From positions 186,001 to 250,000 of the forward strand of contig BSBM01000152.1 of the NCBI GenBank assembly GCA_027924585.1: DNA of 64,000 nt, written 5' to 3'. The notes beneath the pieces were generated by a model, which did no database searches, was not told the origin of the DNA, and was given only the letters and a program-made list of their open reading frames with translations. The stretch is from Larix kaempferi. Lineage: Eukaryota; Streptophyta; Pinopsida; Pinales; Pinaceae. Numbering within the stretch: position 1 is the stretch's first letter; each line of letters starts with the position of its first letter. A program made the translations under genes and the position numbers. Positions 22,831-33,590 of this stretch are shown one piece after another.

Positions 22831-23042
22831 GATTGATATCATTGTTTGAATTGAGTTGATGCATTACAAATGAAAAAAAAAATTGATGGATTCAGATTTA
22901 AAAAAAAAGTTTGATGGAGTCAGATTTAAAAAAATGTTTGTATAACTGGATTGATTTTTTACTAAATACTAAAGTTGTAACAATGAAGTTAGCCTCCTTT
23001 TAATGTCGAATGTTCATTTACCTTTTGATAAATAGTGAATAC
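22831..23042. repeat. AT-rich repeat units around the retroposon, right side
   Basis: gttgatgcattacaaatgaa, ggattgattttttactaaat and actaaagttgtaac match the units at 21150-21255, continuing the interrupted repeat. Confidence 0.6.
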
Positions 23043-23317
23043 TGTAAGTTTTAAACTTGTGTAGAGAAGCAAAGCATACAAATTCTTTTAAACAAAATAG
23101 AGATTACACCACAACATTCACACATAGGACACAGAGATTTACCCTGGAAACCCTTACCCTTAACTGGGAAAACCAACAAACCTTGGAGCCACCACTCCTA
23201 TTTTTCTCATCATCACATTATGAATCACTCACAATACAATATAGTTATTCTGCAGCATCCAAAACCCTAATCCGTTAACCCGGATTAGTCAATAGACCCC
23301 AATCCCTTAAGCCGGGG
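23043..23317 (-). repeat. LTR fragment of the copia E family, reversed
   Basis: On the minus strand it matches about 58945-59219 of the copia E 3' LTR: the LTR end (cacaagttttaaaacttaca), the caaggtttgttggttttcc block and aaccctaatccgttaac all align. The first third of the LTR is missing and no internal sequence flanks it. Confidence 0.8.
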
Positions 23318-23318
23318 T

Positions 23319-23400
23319 GATTTGAACTTGTGACCTCCATTTACAACATTTCCTTCATATCAAGCAAATCGCTAATTGAGATACACCCCTACGAGCCACT
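23319..23400 (-). repeat. tRNA-like SINE piece
   Basis: On the minus strand ggaggtcacaagttcaaatc resembles a tRNA T-arm/B box (consensus GGTTCGANTCC) and lies about 35 bases after an A-box-like tctcaattagcgatttg. A close relative is at 59946-60018. It is too diverged for a working tRNA gene. Confidence 0.45.
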
Positions 23401-23999
23401 ACCTTAAGAAACCCATGCTTAATATATTATAACGTTAAGGAGGTGGCTTGCTTTCGTAAGCGAGCAAGGGACATTTATTTGAGTTCACCACCATTGATGG
23501 GGTAATTATATCGAAGCCCAACCCCAGAAGCGGCCCTTTACCCTAACCTCGAGACAGGCAGGATTGTCTAACCCCGAGACAAGCAGGATTGTCTAAGGTT
23601 CAGTCACGAATTCGATTGCGAACTTGACTGGTCCAGGCTTAGACTTGCCTCTTTAATTCATTTAAACATAAAATCTTGATGATGTTGGTGGGAAAGAGGA
23701 AAGAATGGTTCAAGTGCATCCATGAAAAGTGAAGGACCTTGATTAAATCATTGACGCCTTGGAAGCAGTGAAATTTATCCGGAAGAGAACATTCGTGTAG
23801 CATCCATGGCTAAGCATCAAGCTCTGTGGTTATGTTCACATGAGAAGCTTTGAATGATACACTTGTACGCCTCTTATATAGATACTATATAGAAATAACA
23901 AGTTATGTGGGCCAATGACAGTATTAATTCGTTTTGGCAATACATAAGCCATTATAGTGGTTATTAGTCTAATCACTATAATAGTTATAATAGTTATGA
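23401..23999. other. No gene; short tandem duplication at 23551-23600
   Basis: The word cgagacaRgcaggattgtct occurs twice 25 bases apart (23551 and 23576). No coding sense is seen elsewhere in the stretch. Confidence 0.5.
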
Positions 24000-24330
24000 T
24001 GGACTATTTTCGCCAAGAGATCCAAGTACTCCAGCTCTACAATATCTGAAATGAAGTTAGATAAGTTCCCCACAAAGAGATTCTGCGATAAAATCCAAGC
24101 GCCGAAGCTTCCTACACATGGTAAGGTTGTAAAACAGTGTAACCAATATTGTTGTTCATCAAAGACAATGTTTTCAGCTGTGGAAGATTGCAAATGGCAC
24201 TTGAAAAATCCCCAACTAAGCCTTCGTTCCCCAGGTCAATTCCCACCACCGATTTTGAGCTCTGGTCCAATGAAATACCCATCCATTTACAGGGAAAATT
24301 GTCCTCCGCCTTCCAGTTAATTGTACGCAT
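24000..24330 (-). pseudogene. LRR receptor-like kinase fragment (N-terminal LRR region, HAESA-like)
   Basis: The minus strand encodes the cap of a leucine-rich-repeat receptor: NWKAEDNFPCKWMGI then VVGIDLGNEGLVGDFSSAIC and NLPQLKTLSLMNNNI. This is the LRRNT region followed by the first repeats, with spacing like HAESA-type (LRR-XI) kinases. After a frame change near 24115 LRR sense continues as LFVGNLSNFISDIVELEYLDL to about 24010. Signal peptide, remaining repeats, membrane helix and kinase are absent. In an intact protein this part would face the cell exterior and help bind a peptide ligand. It is a dead exon fragment; subfamily assignment is inference. Confidence 0.75.
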
Positions 24331-24930
24331 TTCAAATATTTATATATTGCATATTCAAAATTTCTGAATTATGGAATTTTGAATTCTATCTTAATCAGAT
24401 AGAATCTGGATCGCAACTTGATCCTCTTTACAAATTCTTGTTAATTAGATTTGTATTTAAATTGCTAAAGTAATGTGAATTCATGGATACAATCACTGAA
24501 TATATGGATTTTGATCGTGTTGTAGAATCTCTTTAAACCAACCAACAAAATGTTGTGAGGATTCATACTCCATATGGCATAGAATATTTACAGTTGCATG
24601 CTCAATACGGGTGTACTTTTCACTCAAATTTCAGTTGTATACTGTAAGTGGATGCCAACTGAAGTAGTGTAATGTGATTCTCTTGTTTCTAAGCTATAAT
24701 TGTCTTAATTTAGATCGAGTTGGAATATATAAATAACCATATAGTATTTTATACAATTTGTAAGGTATGAAGTAAACTGTAAACTCAGTTATGATGCTCA
24801 AATAATTGTAATCAGGATAGGTCGGCTCCATAGCGATCTAATTGTTGTGACCAGATCTTATTCACATCGATCTAGTAGTTGTGACTAGATTTGATCGATA
24901 GTGATATAGTAGTCCAATATGAGGACTCAA
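24331..24930. other. No gene
   Basis: AT-rich DNA. Related words around gatctaRtNgttgtgac (24835-24910) repeat three times; nothing else stands out. Confidence 0.5.
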
Positions 24931-25102
24931 TATATTGTAAAATTGGTGGGGTATTAAGGAGTTTGGTCGTAGATTGATGCTATAATTTCCAAAGAAACAC
25001 ACCAAACAAAACAACATATATTGTAAAATTGGTGGGGTATTAAGGAGTTTGGTCGTAGATTGATGCTATAATTTCCAAAGAAACACACCAAACAAAACAA
25101 CA
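24931..25102. repeat. 86-bp exact tandem duplication
   Basis: The segment 24931-25016 (starting tatattgtaaaattggtggg) is repeated at 25017-25102 with no difference that I can see, so the duplication is recent. Confidence 0.95.
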
Positions 25103-25940
25103 AACAATTGACCATATCATGGATGTTGATGAGGAGTTCATAATCACAATGCCTTCAGTTCACGCTTGCTTCAAATGATTGATGTTCAAATGACAGATGA
25201 TTTTACTAGAATTCCTTCCTGTATTGTATAGAATGGTTACATATAGTTGTCAAGCACACTGGTGCTAGCTTTGTATTCTTAAATGTTTCCTTGTAAAAAT
25301 GTTCATAAAGTCTTTCCGTTTCTGCTTTGCAACTTTGCTCTATACATTGTACTGTACTGCTTCTTGCTCTATCCCCAATTCTTTTTGCATTGTCCTTTCA
25401 TGCTTTACCCCACCATTCCTTTTGCATTGTCATTTTTCTCTTGTCACGGACATTGCTACTTGTGGCTCTTGTTTATGGTAGAGATTATATGTTTAATTTT
25501 TGTCTATTAATTTGTGTAAGTACATTGAACATATCTAAAATTTATAAAGTTGTATGAATATTTTTATTTAATTATGATTAAAATGTATTTCATTTTTTAT
25601 TGAATTAAAAGCTTTGATTAGACTAATTTTGTCATTGGAAATATTTAGAAAAATAAAAAAATAAAATAAAATCTACACATACTTTTATACATCAAAAAAA
25701 TAATTCCTAGAGATTTGATAAAGGATGTGCACTAACTTTGACATTCTAAGAGGGGTTTTCTCATGTCATGTTAGCAGCCTCAAAAGCATCCCTTGTACTG
25801 TCAAATCCATTCATTCATATCTTTCTGTTGAGTGTGAAGAGGTGAGGTAACACAAGCTCTAGTTTCCTTCATTTCAGAGAGTTTAAAGAGTAATTTTTCT
25901 TTGGTTGAGAAACAAAATTGCATTAGGGTTTGAGGTGTTG
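25103..25940. other. No gene
   Basis: A T/C-rich stretch at 25290-25450 is open in three overlapping frames but gives only hydrophobic low-information peptides; I take none as real. Confidence 0.5.
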
Positions 25941-25944
25941 AGAC

Positions 25945-26770
25945 CCTACATTAGTTCGATTCTCAGCAGTGGTTCGAGCCCTCCTAACACTAAGACTATC
26001 TTTCTACCCCTCGTCTTCGTTGTTGTATCCCACTACCCTCCATGGTTGTTCCCACTACTCTCCATGGTTGTTAACTTCATTTGGATTAGGTGGCACTGCG
26101 AAATTAGTGTTATCAAATAGTGGGAAGACCGTTTATTTTTGCTACTTCAAATATGAAGATAAAGTTGTTGGAGTATCGATTATAATCGCCGCACCTCTCG
26201 GAATATAATGTGGAATGATCTCCAACACTAGGATCCTTGGAATTGTGATTGGTTGCAAATGTTTACCAACATCTGCAGGTTTTGGTGTAATGAAAAACCT
26301 TACACGGTATCAAATTTGAGGTCCTGGGTTCAATTCCCCCGAGCTATGCTGGAGGGGGCTAGTTGGAGGATCGGTACAACTACATGGTATAACCGTTGCA
26401 CCTCTAGGAATATAAAAATGTGAAATATAAAATAGGGCCTTGTGCTTGGTTTCAAATGTTCATCAACATCTGAAGGTTTTGGTGTAACGACAAACCTTAC
26501 ACAAGAAAAAAATACCTAGCATTGTTAGGTGCGAAACCACAGAAGCACAACAGGAAACAACACGTGAAACAACATTAGTTCAATTCTCAGCACTAGTTTG
26601 AGCCCTTGCGACAACAACTATGTCTTCCTCCCACCAAGTTTTTGTGTTGTATCCCACTACCCTCCATAATTGTTTACTTTGTTGAGGTTAGGTGGCATTG
26701 TGAATTCGATGTTATCAAATCATCAGTGTTATAAAATTGTGGGAATACCATTGGTTTTTATGCTACTTCA
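25945..26770. repeat. Composite repeat with tRNA-like box
   Basis: Two overlapping pairs are seen. (1) 25948-26140 and 26570-26760 share cattagttcRattctcagca, tgttgtatcccactaccctc and ttaggtggca. (2) 26167-26318 and 26364-26508 share ccgcacctctcggaatataa-like words and gaaggttttggtgtaa. Between them ggtcctgggttcaattcccc (26321-26340) resembles a Pol III B box with flanking sequence. It may be a dimeric tRNA-derived SINE. Confidence 0.55.
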
Positions 26771-27430
26771 AACCCTTTTGGTTTTTGTTGCTTCAAACCT
26801 AAAAATAAAGAAAACAATCCTTGGCATTGTAGGTATCAAACCAAAGTAGCATGGCAAGAAAAAATAGACAAATTAGTTGAAAAACATGACTATCAAGCAA
26901 ATGTATTATTATTATTATCATAATCATCATCTTAATTGCCTCAATTGCCTCGTCTAGGCATCAATGTTTTTGGGTTTACATCATGTTGTTGGTCGAGTGG
27001 ATTTAAGATTTATTTTTTTGTGTTTGTTTTATATTGTTGGTTAAGTGGATTTCATTTTTTTTTCATTCTTTGGGCTTGCATTATATTGTTGGTTGAGGGA
27101 TTTTTGGATATGTTCTTATTATTATTCTCTTCAACAAGATAAATTCATTTTGGAGGTTGTGGAGTGTAGGTTAGTCATCTTTTCGAATTGAGAGTACACA
27201 AATTGTACATCCACAATGAAGTATTGCTATTAGTCAGATGAAAAATTTATGATGATTTGAGCTCAAAGCTATTTTATTAGAAAATGTCAAGGCTCGACTT
27301 TAATTGGATATGTTTACTAAAACTTCATGCCAAGTTTTGGTTTATAATTGGATTCATTAGTTTGAGCTTCATGTCAAGTTTTGGTCAATAATTAGATACA
27401 TTAATTAGTAACCATGAACCCAAAATATTG
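26771..27430. other. No gene; short repeated words
   Basis: tgttggtYRagtggattt-like units recur near 26983, 27034 and 27085. The remainder is AT-rich and non-coding. Confidence 0.5.
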
Positions 27431-27996
27431 TTAGAATTGATAAATATGCATTATCATATAACAATAAATTACTAACATATAAATCAATAACCAAAATATT
27501 ACTAGTTTAATCTCCTAAACACAAGCATTGAAGATAATCAATAACATATGCAAGAAAGGAAATGGAAGAGAAAAGAGAGGACCAATTTTACTTGGTGAAA
27601 CCCCAGATGGGGAAACATTCTTGGAAGGATTGATCGCACCCAAATAAACAACACATCACATTCCATATTCATTTCATGTCACAATGACTTTCCATGGTCA
27701 TGTTTGTCATGTACTAAATGAGTATCCTTCACCTCTATTATATATGCTAGAGGGATGGATCTTCATATCCCATAATACATGTGGGATAAATATTTTTCCA
27801 ACTCTTTTATATAAAGAATTGTAATAGGAGAATATTACTCCATGATGCATGTGGAATAACTCATTTTTCATAAGTTTATAGAGTTATGAAGAATATTATG
27901 GCTTCTTTGCAAGGTAGGACTCATTATGTTTACAAAATGCTTTAAATAGGATTATACAACAATAAATGATCCCATTAGGAATCATTACACATTCCA
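27431..27996 (-). repeat. Probable LTR, reversed, with polypurine tract
   Basis: On the minus strand a polypurine tract (attaagggggaa) is followed at 27996 by TGTTGGAATGTGTAATG, the typical start of a copia 3' LTR. A TATA-like catatataatag lies near 27745 and the LTR could end in CTAACA at 27431. No partner LTR is found, so ends and class are inferred. Confidence 0.5.
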
Positions 27997-28260
27997 ACAT
28001 TCCCCCTTAATGATGACTAGAGGGATCGAACACAAATGGTGGAAGATAGAATTTATATTAACATTCCCCCTTGAAGACAACTTCCAAAATTCTCCATGAG
28101 TTGTGAAGATCAACAAACTTCGCCTCATGGATTTGATGAAGATAGAAACCACTTCTTACTAATCTTGAAATTGCACTTAAACCAAGATGAATGATGAACT
28201 CAACAAAAAACCCCATTGTGTGTACAAAAACGTCAGATGGCCTATATATCAAAAAATGTG
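27997..28260 (-). other. Internal remnant next to the reversed LTR
   Basis: A second polypurine tract (caagggggaatgtt, minus strand, about 28062-28075) lies 60 bases inside the first. The short reading frame beyond it (LHQIHEAKFVDLHNSWRIL) is not recognisable. Confidence 0.3.
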
Positions 28261-30242
28261 TCCAAAGACATTCATCACAACTAAGCTAAAATATGTGAAC
28301 CATGAAATTATGAGAAGAAGATGTCATTAAATGGTATTTTATTTATATTTCATTACATTATATTTTAACTAGAAGAAGGTGGCATCATATGGTATTTTAT
28401 TACATTACATTCCTTCTTAATGACAAGTTCAAATATCTCGGATAAAGTGGCAAATGGTTTCAAACTTTGATGTTGCCAAGGATAATTTGAAGAGTGGAAT
28501 AATGTAGGAAGCTATTACAAAATGCGATTATATCCTCAATAAATTACAAGGAGAGACGCCTTCTACTGTCAAGAATCAATGCCAAATGACAATTAATATG
28601 CTAAGAAACTCAAAATAGGAACAATCTACAAAACCAAGGTGTCCCAGAACTCTTCACAAAGACCCCTGTGGAGAAAGTTAATCAAATAGAGAGTTAATTA
28701 ACATTAAATAAATTCCAAGAGTAAAGCACAAATAAACATGATAAGCCCACAATGGCAAAGGAAAAAATAAGACATGAAAGAGAAACATGAAAATGCTTGT
28801 ACACAAAGATAATTAGCAACATCATATAACTATTTAGCAAAATATGGATGCAATAAATTGGCATCACATATAGATGAAAAATATTCCCACCAAGCAACTA
28901 TGTCTTTGGCATTGGTTGGTTTGTTTTTGTCACCATGAAAAAATGTTAGAGAATTGTGTTCTTGAAAATGTAAATTATCTTCCAAACAAGAAAGTTAATG
29001 TCAAGTAACTTAGGAATAGAAACAACCTCTACAAACATGATTATTAAAACCAAGAAACTAAAAAGTAATGCAAGAAAATACATGAAACTAATGACACGAA
29101 TTTAAGATAAACACTCACCAATGACAAAACCCTGAAGCACCTACCTACAGATCAAGCAAACCCTCAACAAAAAATAGCAAAAGAACTTACATCAATATTT
29201 TTGGCTTCAAACAAGGTTGTATGCTACTTTCTAAAAGGAAAGGAACATATGGATTTACAATACGGAAATTCAACAGAGGGTTTCAAGATACACGTAATAA
29301 CAACAATTTTTGAATTTTATAAACTATACTATACTTGGATGTGGTTCCAAGAAGCATTTTGAGTACTTGGAAATAAATGTAAGGGCTAAATAACTAGAAA
29401 TGTGTTTGTAGATGTTTTTAGGTAACATGACATTTATAAAATCATATTTCCTTTGAAGATCAAAATTTATATCTTGAAAAAATTCTCAATGAATTTATGT
29501 GAGGAATGCCAAGTGAATTCAAATTGATTCAATAGTGTAGAGAAAATGATGACCATTGTATTTTAACTCTTCCATTACTGACTAAAGAACCATTAAATGA
29601 TTATATCATTCTTAAGTTGAGGCATAACCATGTCTCTCCTTTTTCTATGAGAATATATGTTCAAGCGCATACTTGTTAATGCTAATAGCAACACTTCAAC
29701 CACACCCATTTATTAGTATGGCATCCTTAACATTGGATATGACTCTTTTCTCTTGTAAGAATATAATCTTGTATGCTTTATCATCTTTTGGGAACCTTTC
29801 AAGAAATTTATTTATATCCAATAGTCCAATGTTGATTCTCACAAAAACACAATCATCCTACAATGAATCAATACATGTTATGACATTGAAAAGTTAAAAC
29901 TATGTTACATTCTTTGACGAGGCCAATTTAAGGCCCTTTCGTGAACATTTAATATTTCCAAATGTATTCTGATGGTTTCACCAATCATAAGAATGAATAA
30001 AAACTCTAATTATATTTAAAATCAATTAGCTTTTATTTAAAAATAATAATGTTTCTTGTGCAATCACACATAAACATCCAAAGAACATCTGCTATTAAGT
30101 ATCTCTCGGCAATAGGACATTACATACATTTGTTTGGAAAATACCATGCCTTAAGGCAAGATGTAATATTTTTTTGTTTAGATTATCAAATTCTAATCAA
30201 TTAATTTCATTAAATTTTATCATTTTTTCAACTATCAATTGT
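28261..30242. other. No gene
   Basis: About 2 kb of AT-rich DNA without convincing coding sense, RNA gene or repeat boundary. A 74-codon frame at 29673-29897 shows no recognisable feature. Confidence 0.5.
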
Positions 30243-31465
30243 TGGACCCCAAGTGATAATAAGAGGGGGGGAATGAGTATCGCATATTTTTATCCTTTCA
30301 AACATTTGTTATACCATGTAACCATTCATTAAAACATATGCCATGTATCAAAATCAATTTTCAATACAAAGAACACTTCACAAAGAATATGTAGAGAAAC
30401 CTTATATATAAAGAATCTTCTTATTACAAATAATGTCATGAGACACCAATATCCAATACAAATGTGAACACACACTCACTAATTTTGCTAACACCATTCA
30501 TATAGGAACACCAATCCCTTTGAATCACCAACTTGTTGTTTTACAGGCACCAATCTGTGAGGATACCAATCTTCTTATGAGCACAAACTCATAGTAAGCA
30601 AGCACCAACTTAGGTGGTCAGGAACCCACCTGAGATGTTAGATACCAACCTATGGAAGACTCCAATCTTCTATCCTTTCCCCATCCTACCACCCATATAT
30701 AGTTTTATTGTAGTATACCTCGATCACAATCTACTCTATACTTTCTGATTTGTTTCCTTTGTTATGTGCAAACTGTTGATCATATTATCATTCACGTTTC
30801 CAATTCTTTTTGCGTGACTGCTTCTTGCATCCTTCTGTGCAATTTCCAAATGCTTATTATGTTCTTAAAAAATGCTCCTTATACTTTTGCCTGACTACTC
30901 CTTGTATTTCTCCTTGTCCTGTAATCTCGCACACTTCCTCAAGTCATACAACCATTGATTCTCTTGAGAATTTCATATGTTCCTTGAAGCCTACAATTTT
31001 AGAATACAACATCTTTTACACTCAAGCTTATCTCAGCACACATCAATATTTCTCTTATTTATATCGATCTTACTCAATTGATATGTCAACAAGTTGAGGT
31101 TTATCTAAGCCTGTGACACCCCTTATTCCTTTCTTCTCGGTCAAGCTTACCACCCCTCTTATTCTTTCATCAATGTGCACTTTTGTATATTTACTGACTT
31201 TCCAGTAATTCAACCACTTGTCTGTATCTTGCGCAGATAGAGTTCCATAACTTGGTGGTCTTATGCACAAGAGTTCCATGAATTGGTGGGACTTGCACAC
31301 TAAAGTGCTAAGACTTGGTGGGACTTGCGCACATACAACCTTATTCTATATACTTCTTCAAAATGGCTTCTAGACTTCATGCATGACTTCGTCAGACTTG
31401 CGCACATACAACCTTATTCTATATACTTCTTCAAACTGGCTTCTAAACTTCATGTTTCTCATTTA
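30243..31465 (-). repeat. Sirevirus-like LTR fragment, reversed
   Basis: Read on the minus strand it ends in cactcattcccccccctctta then GGGGTCCAACA, like the end of the copia G LTR (gattcacccccccc...). Upstream are several gttggtgYct-like units (30480-30660, seen as caccaaYct on the plus strand), also as in copia G. There is no primer-binding site beyond 30243, and the start of the LTR is unclear. Confidence 0.5.
31322..31465. repeat. 72-bp tandem duplication
   Basis: gacttgcgcacatacaacct begins at 31322 and at 31394. The following tattctatatacttcttcaa and ggcttctaRacttcatg also match. Confidence 0.9.
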
Positions 31466-32375
31466 ACATCACCAAACTGACTTCTGAACTATTTGACATC
31501 AATGAAAATACTGAGTTTAACATCAATATGAAATGATTGTGTTCATCTCTTTTTGGTATGTTATAAGGGTGAATCCATGAACATGGTTTACACTTTTTGG
31601 TCAAAGGTGATGGTGAAAATTTGATTTTGTACTCATTTATCAAATTGAAGCTTTCAAAACTCATATATGCATTATGAATTCCAACATGCAACAAAGAAAA
31701 TTGTAGGGAATTATGTTGTCTTTCCACGTATATTTTTTTAAAAACTAATAATATTATTTAATATGCCAAAATTGCATTTAATGATAGGTTTGCTCTTGTA
31801 AATTTAAGGAAAAGTTAACAAGTGTCTTATGTGCATGTAAAATAATTTAGTGATAAATGCATAATTTTTGAAAAAAACATATATGAACATAACATACACA
31901 AAATGCACTGGGGCACACATATTTTTTTTAAATTTATGTTGGAAATTTATATATTTTTATTAATTTTATAAACCAACCCTTAAAAATTTTGATCGCATTT
32001 TGTACACGTGTGTGCACATAAGTTATTTTTATTGGTTACAAAATATGAAAAACAAAAAATACCTTTTCAAAGAGGACACGTTGATGTGAGGCATATATAT
32101 TTTATAAATTTTTTTGGTTTTGTACTTTTATGTTGTTGATTTTTCTTTGTGTTGATTCAAAGTTGTGGACATGGTTTTGTAAGTTTAAGTTTGAAAATAA
32201 TCTTCTTTTTTTTGTATCATATGAACTCAGAATCTTGTAAATTATATGCCAATGGAAATATATTTTGTTGATGATTCCATCAGTATGAATTCCTCCCCCT
32301 CAGGTGCATCTTAGGATAGGGTTTAGGCCTAGAAAAGAGCCCAATAAAATTAAATTTGCAAAAAAGGGGGCTAAA

Positions 32376-32620
32376 AGCCTGTTTTAAAGCCCCCGATTAA
32401 GCTATTATCTTGATCAAGGTTTTTAAAACCCTTGATCGAGGTTTTATGTGCATTTTTTAAATACCTCGATCCAGGGTTTATGTGTGGTTAATACAAATGC
32501 CCGATCAAGGGTTTATGTGTGATTAAGACAAATGCTCGATCGAACATTTCAAAAGTTCGAACGAGGTTATTAGCTTGATCGAGCATTTCAAAAGTTCGAA
32601 TGAGGTTATTAGCTAGATTG
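32376..32620. repeat. Clustered direct and inverted repeats around cgatcgaac
   Basis: A 41-43-bp unit (gatcgaRcatttcaaaagtt then cgaaYgaggttattagct) occurs twice at about 32537 and 32578. A second unit (cgatcaagggtttatgtgtg) occurs in related forms before it. Within the first unit, gatcgaac and gttcgaac are almost inverted copies. Confidence 0.75.
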
Positions 32621-33545
32621 AGCTTTTTCCTACCACCCTTTTCCATTAATTCAACTTCACTTCCTTCCCTCAAACTAAACGCGTGAATTACCTACCAACC
32701 TTTTACATTTAATGAACCGGATTGCAAAACAATTCTATAAAAACACAAAAATATAAACTTAAATTTATCGTTTGTAATACCATTTTAAGCCTCTTGAGTG
32801 TCCCATTTTTTAAAATATTTTCCACATAGAGATATATATTGTTTCAAATCAAATTGAACATTTTCGTTTCTTATTCCCCAATCAACTTGTGAAATAAAAA
32901 ACAACAAAGTAGGAAACATGAATGTGGTCAAATTAATGAAGAAGAAATATGAGAAAAGACCAAAGAAAGGATGAGGCTATGATTACCAACATTGAGAGAG
33001 CAACAAGAAGAGGATGCATGTCAACCTTCTATGGATCCATCTCCAATTGAGGGCGATAACAATATTTTTCTTACTTCATTCTTCAAATGCTAATTATTTT
33101 TCTTACTACACATGAATTATAAATTTTATTTACTTGATTTATTATTGGTCACAAGTAATCTGTATATACTAAACAGTTTAATGAAATGTTCATGCATGCA
33201 TTGGGTATTATTAGAGAATATTATTGCATGCTAGTGTAACTATTATCAATCTATATAGAAAATACTTGCCAACACAACCACAAGCACAAGTGAAGAACAA
33301 ATGGTTGGAAATACTTTAACCTTGGTGGTGGTGGTGTGTTGGGGGGAATGCCTTGCTTTCCTTGTCCCATTAAGCCTTTGCTAATTCTAGGATTGATTTT
33401 TAAATGCTTTATAGTATTGGAATATGGGTTTTAATAGGTTTCTAAATATAAAATTAATTTGAAATTTTTATCTTTTTTATAAAAAAAAAATTATGTTCTA
33501 TTTTTATATACTCTTTTGGTCCTTGTAACTCCTTGTGTCTCTTAC

Positions 33546-33549
<4 letters not shown>

Positions 33550-33588
<39 letters not shown>
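33550..33588. repeat. (TA)n microsatellite
   Basis: About 39 bases of uninterrupted alternating T and A. Confidence 0.95.

Positions 33589-33590
<2 letters not shown>

Noticed and set aside
25283-25557. Three overlapping open frames with hydrophobic peptides
   Set aside because: A T/C-rich stretch opens all three frames equally; no start context, motif or neighbour supports a gene.
26321-26340. Possible tRNA gene (ggtcctgggttcaattcccc)
   Set aside because: Only a B-box-like word is present; no cloverleaf with acceptor pairing could be made. Same for 23319-23400 and 59946-60018.
33550-33588. TA run as origin or promoter
   Set aside because: A plain microsatellite with no associated gene or motif.
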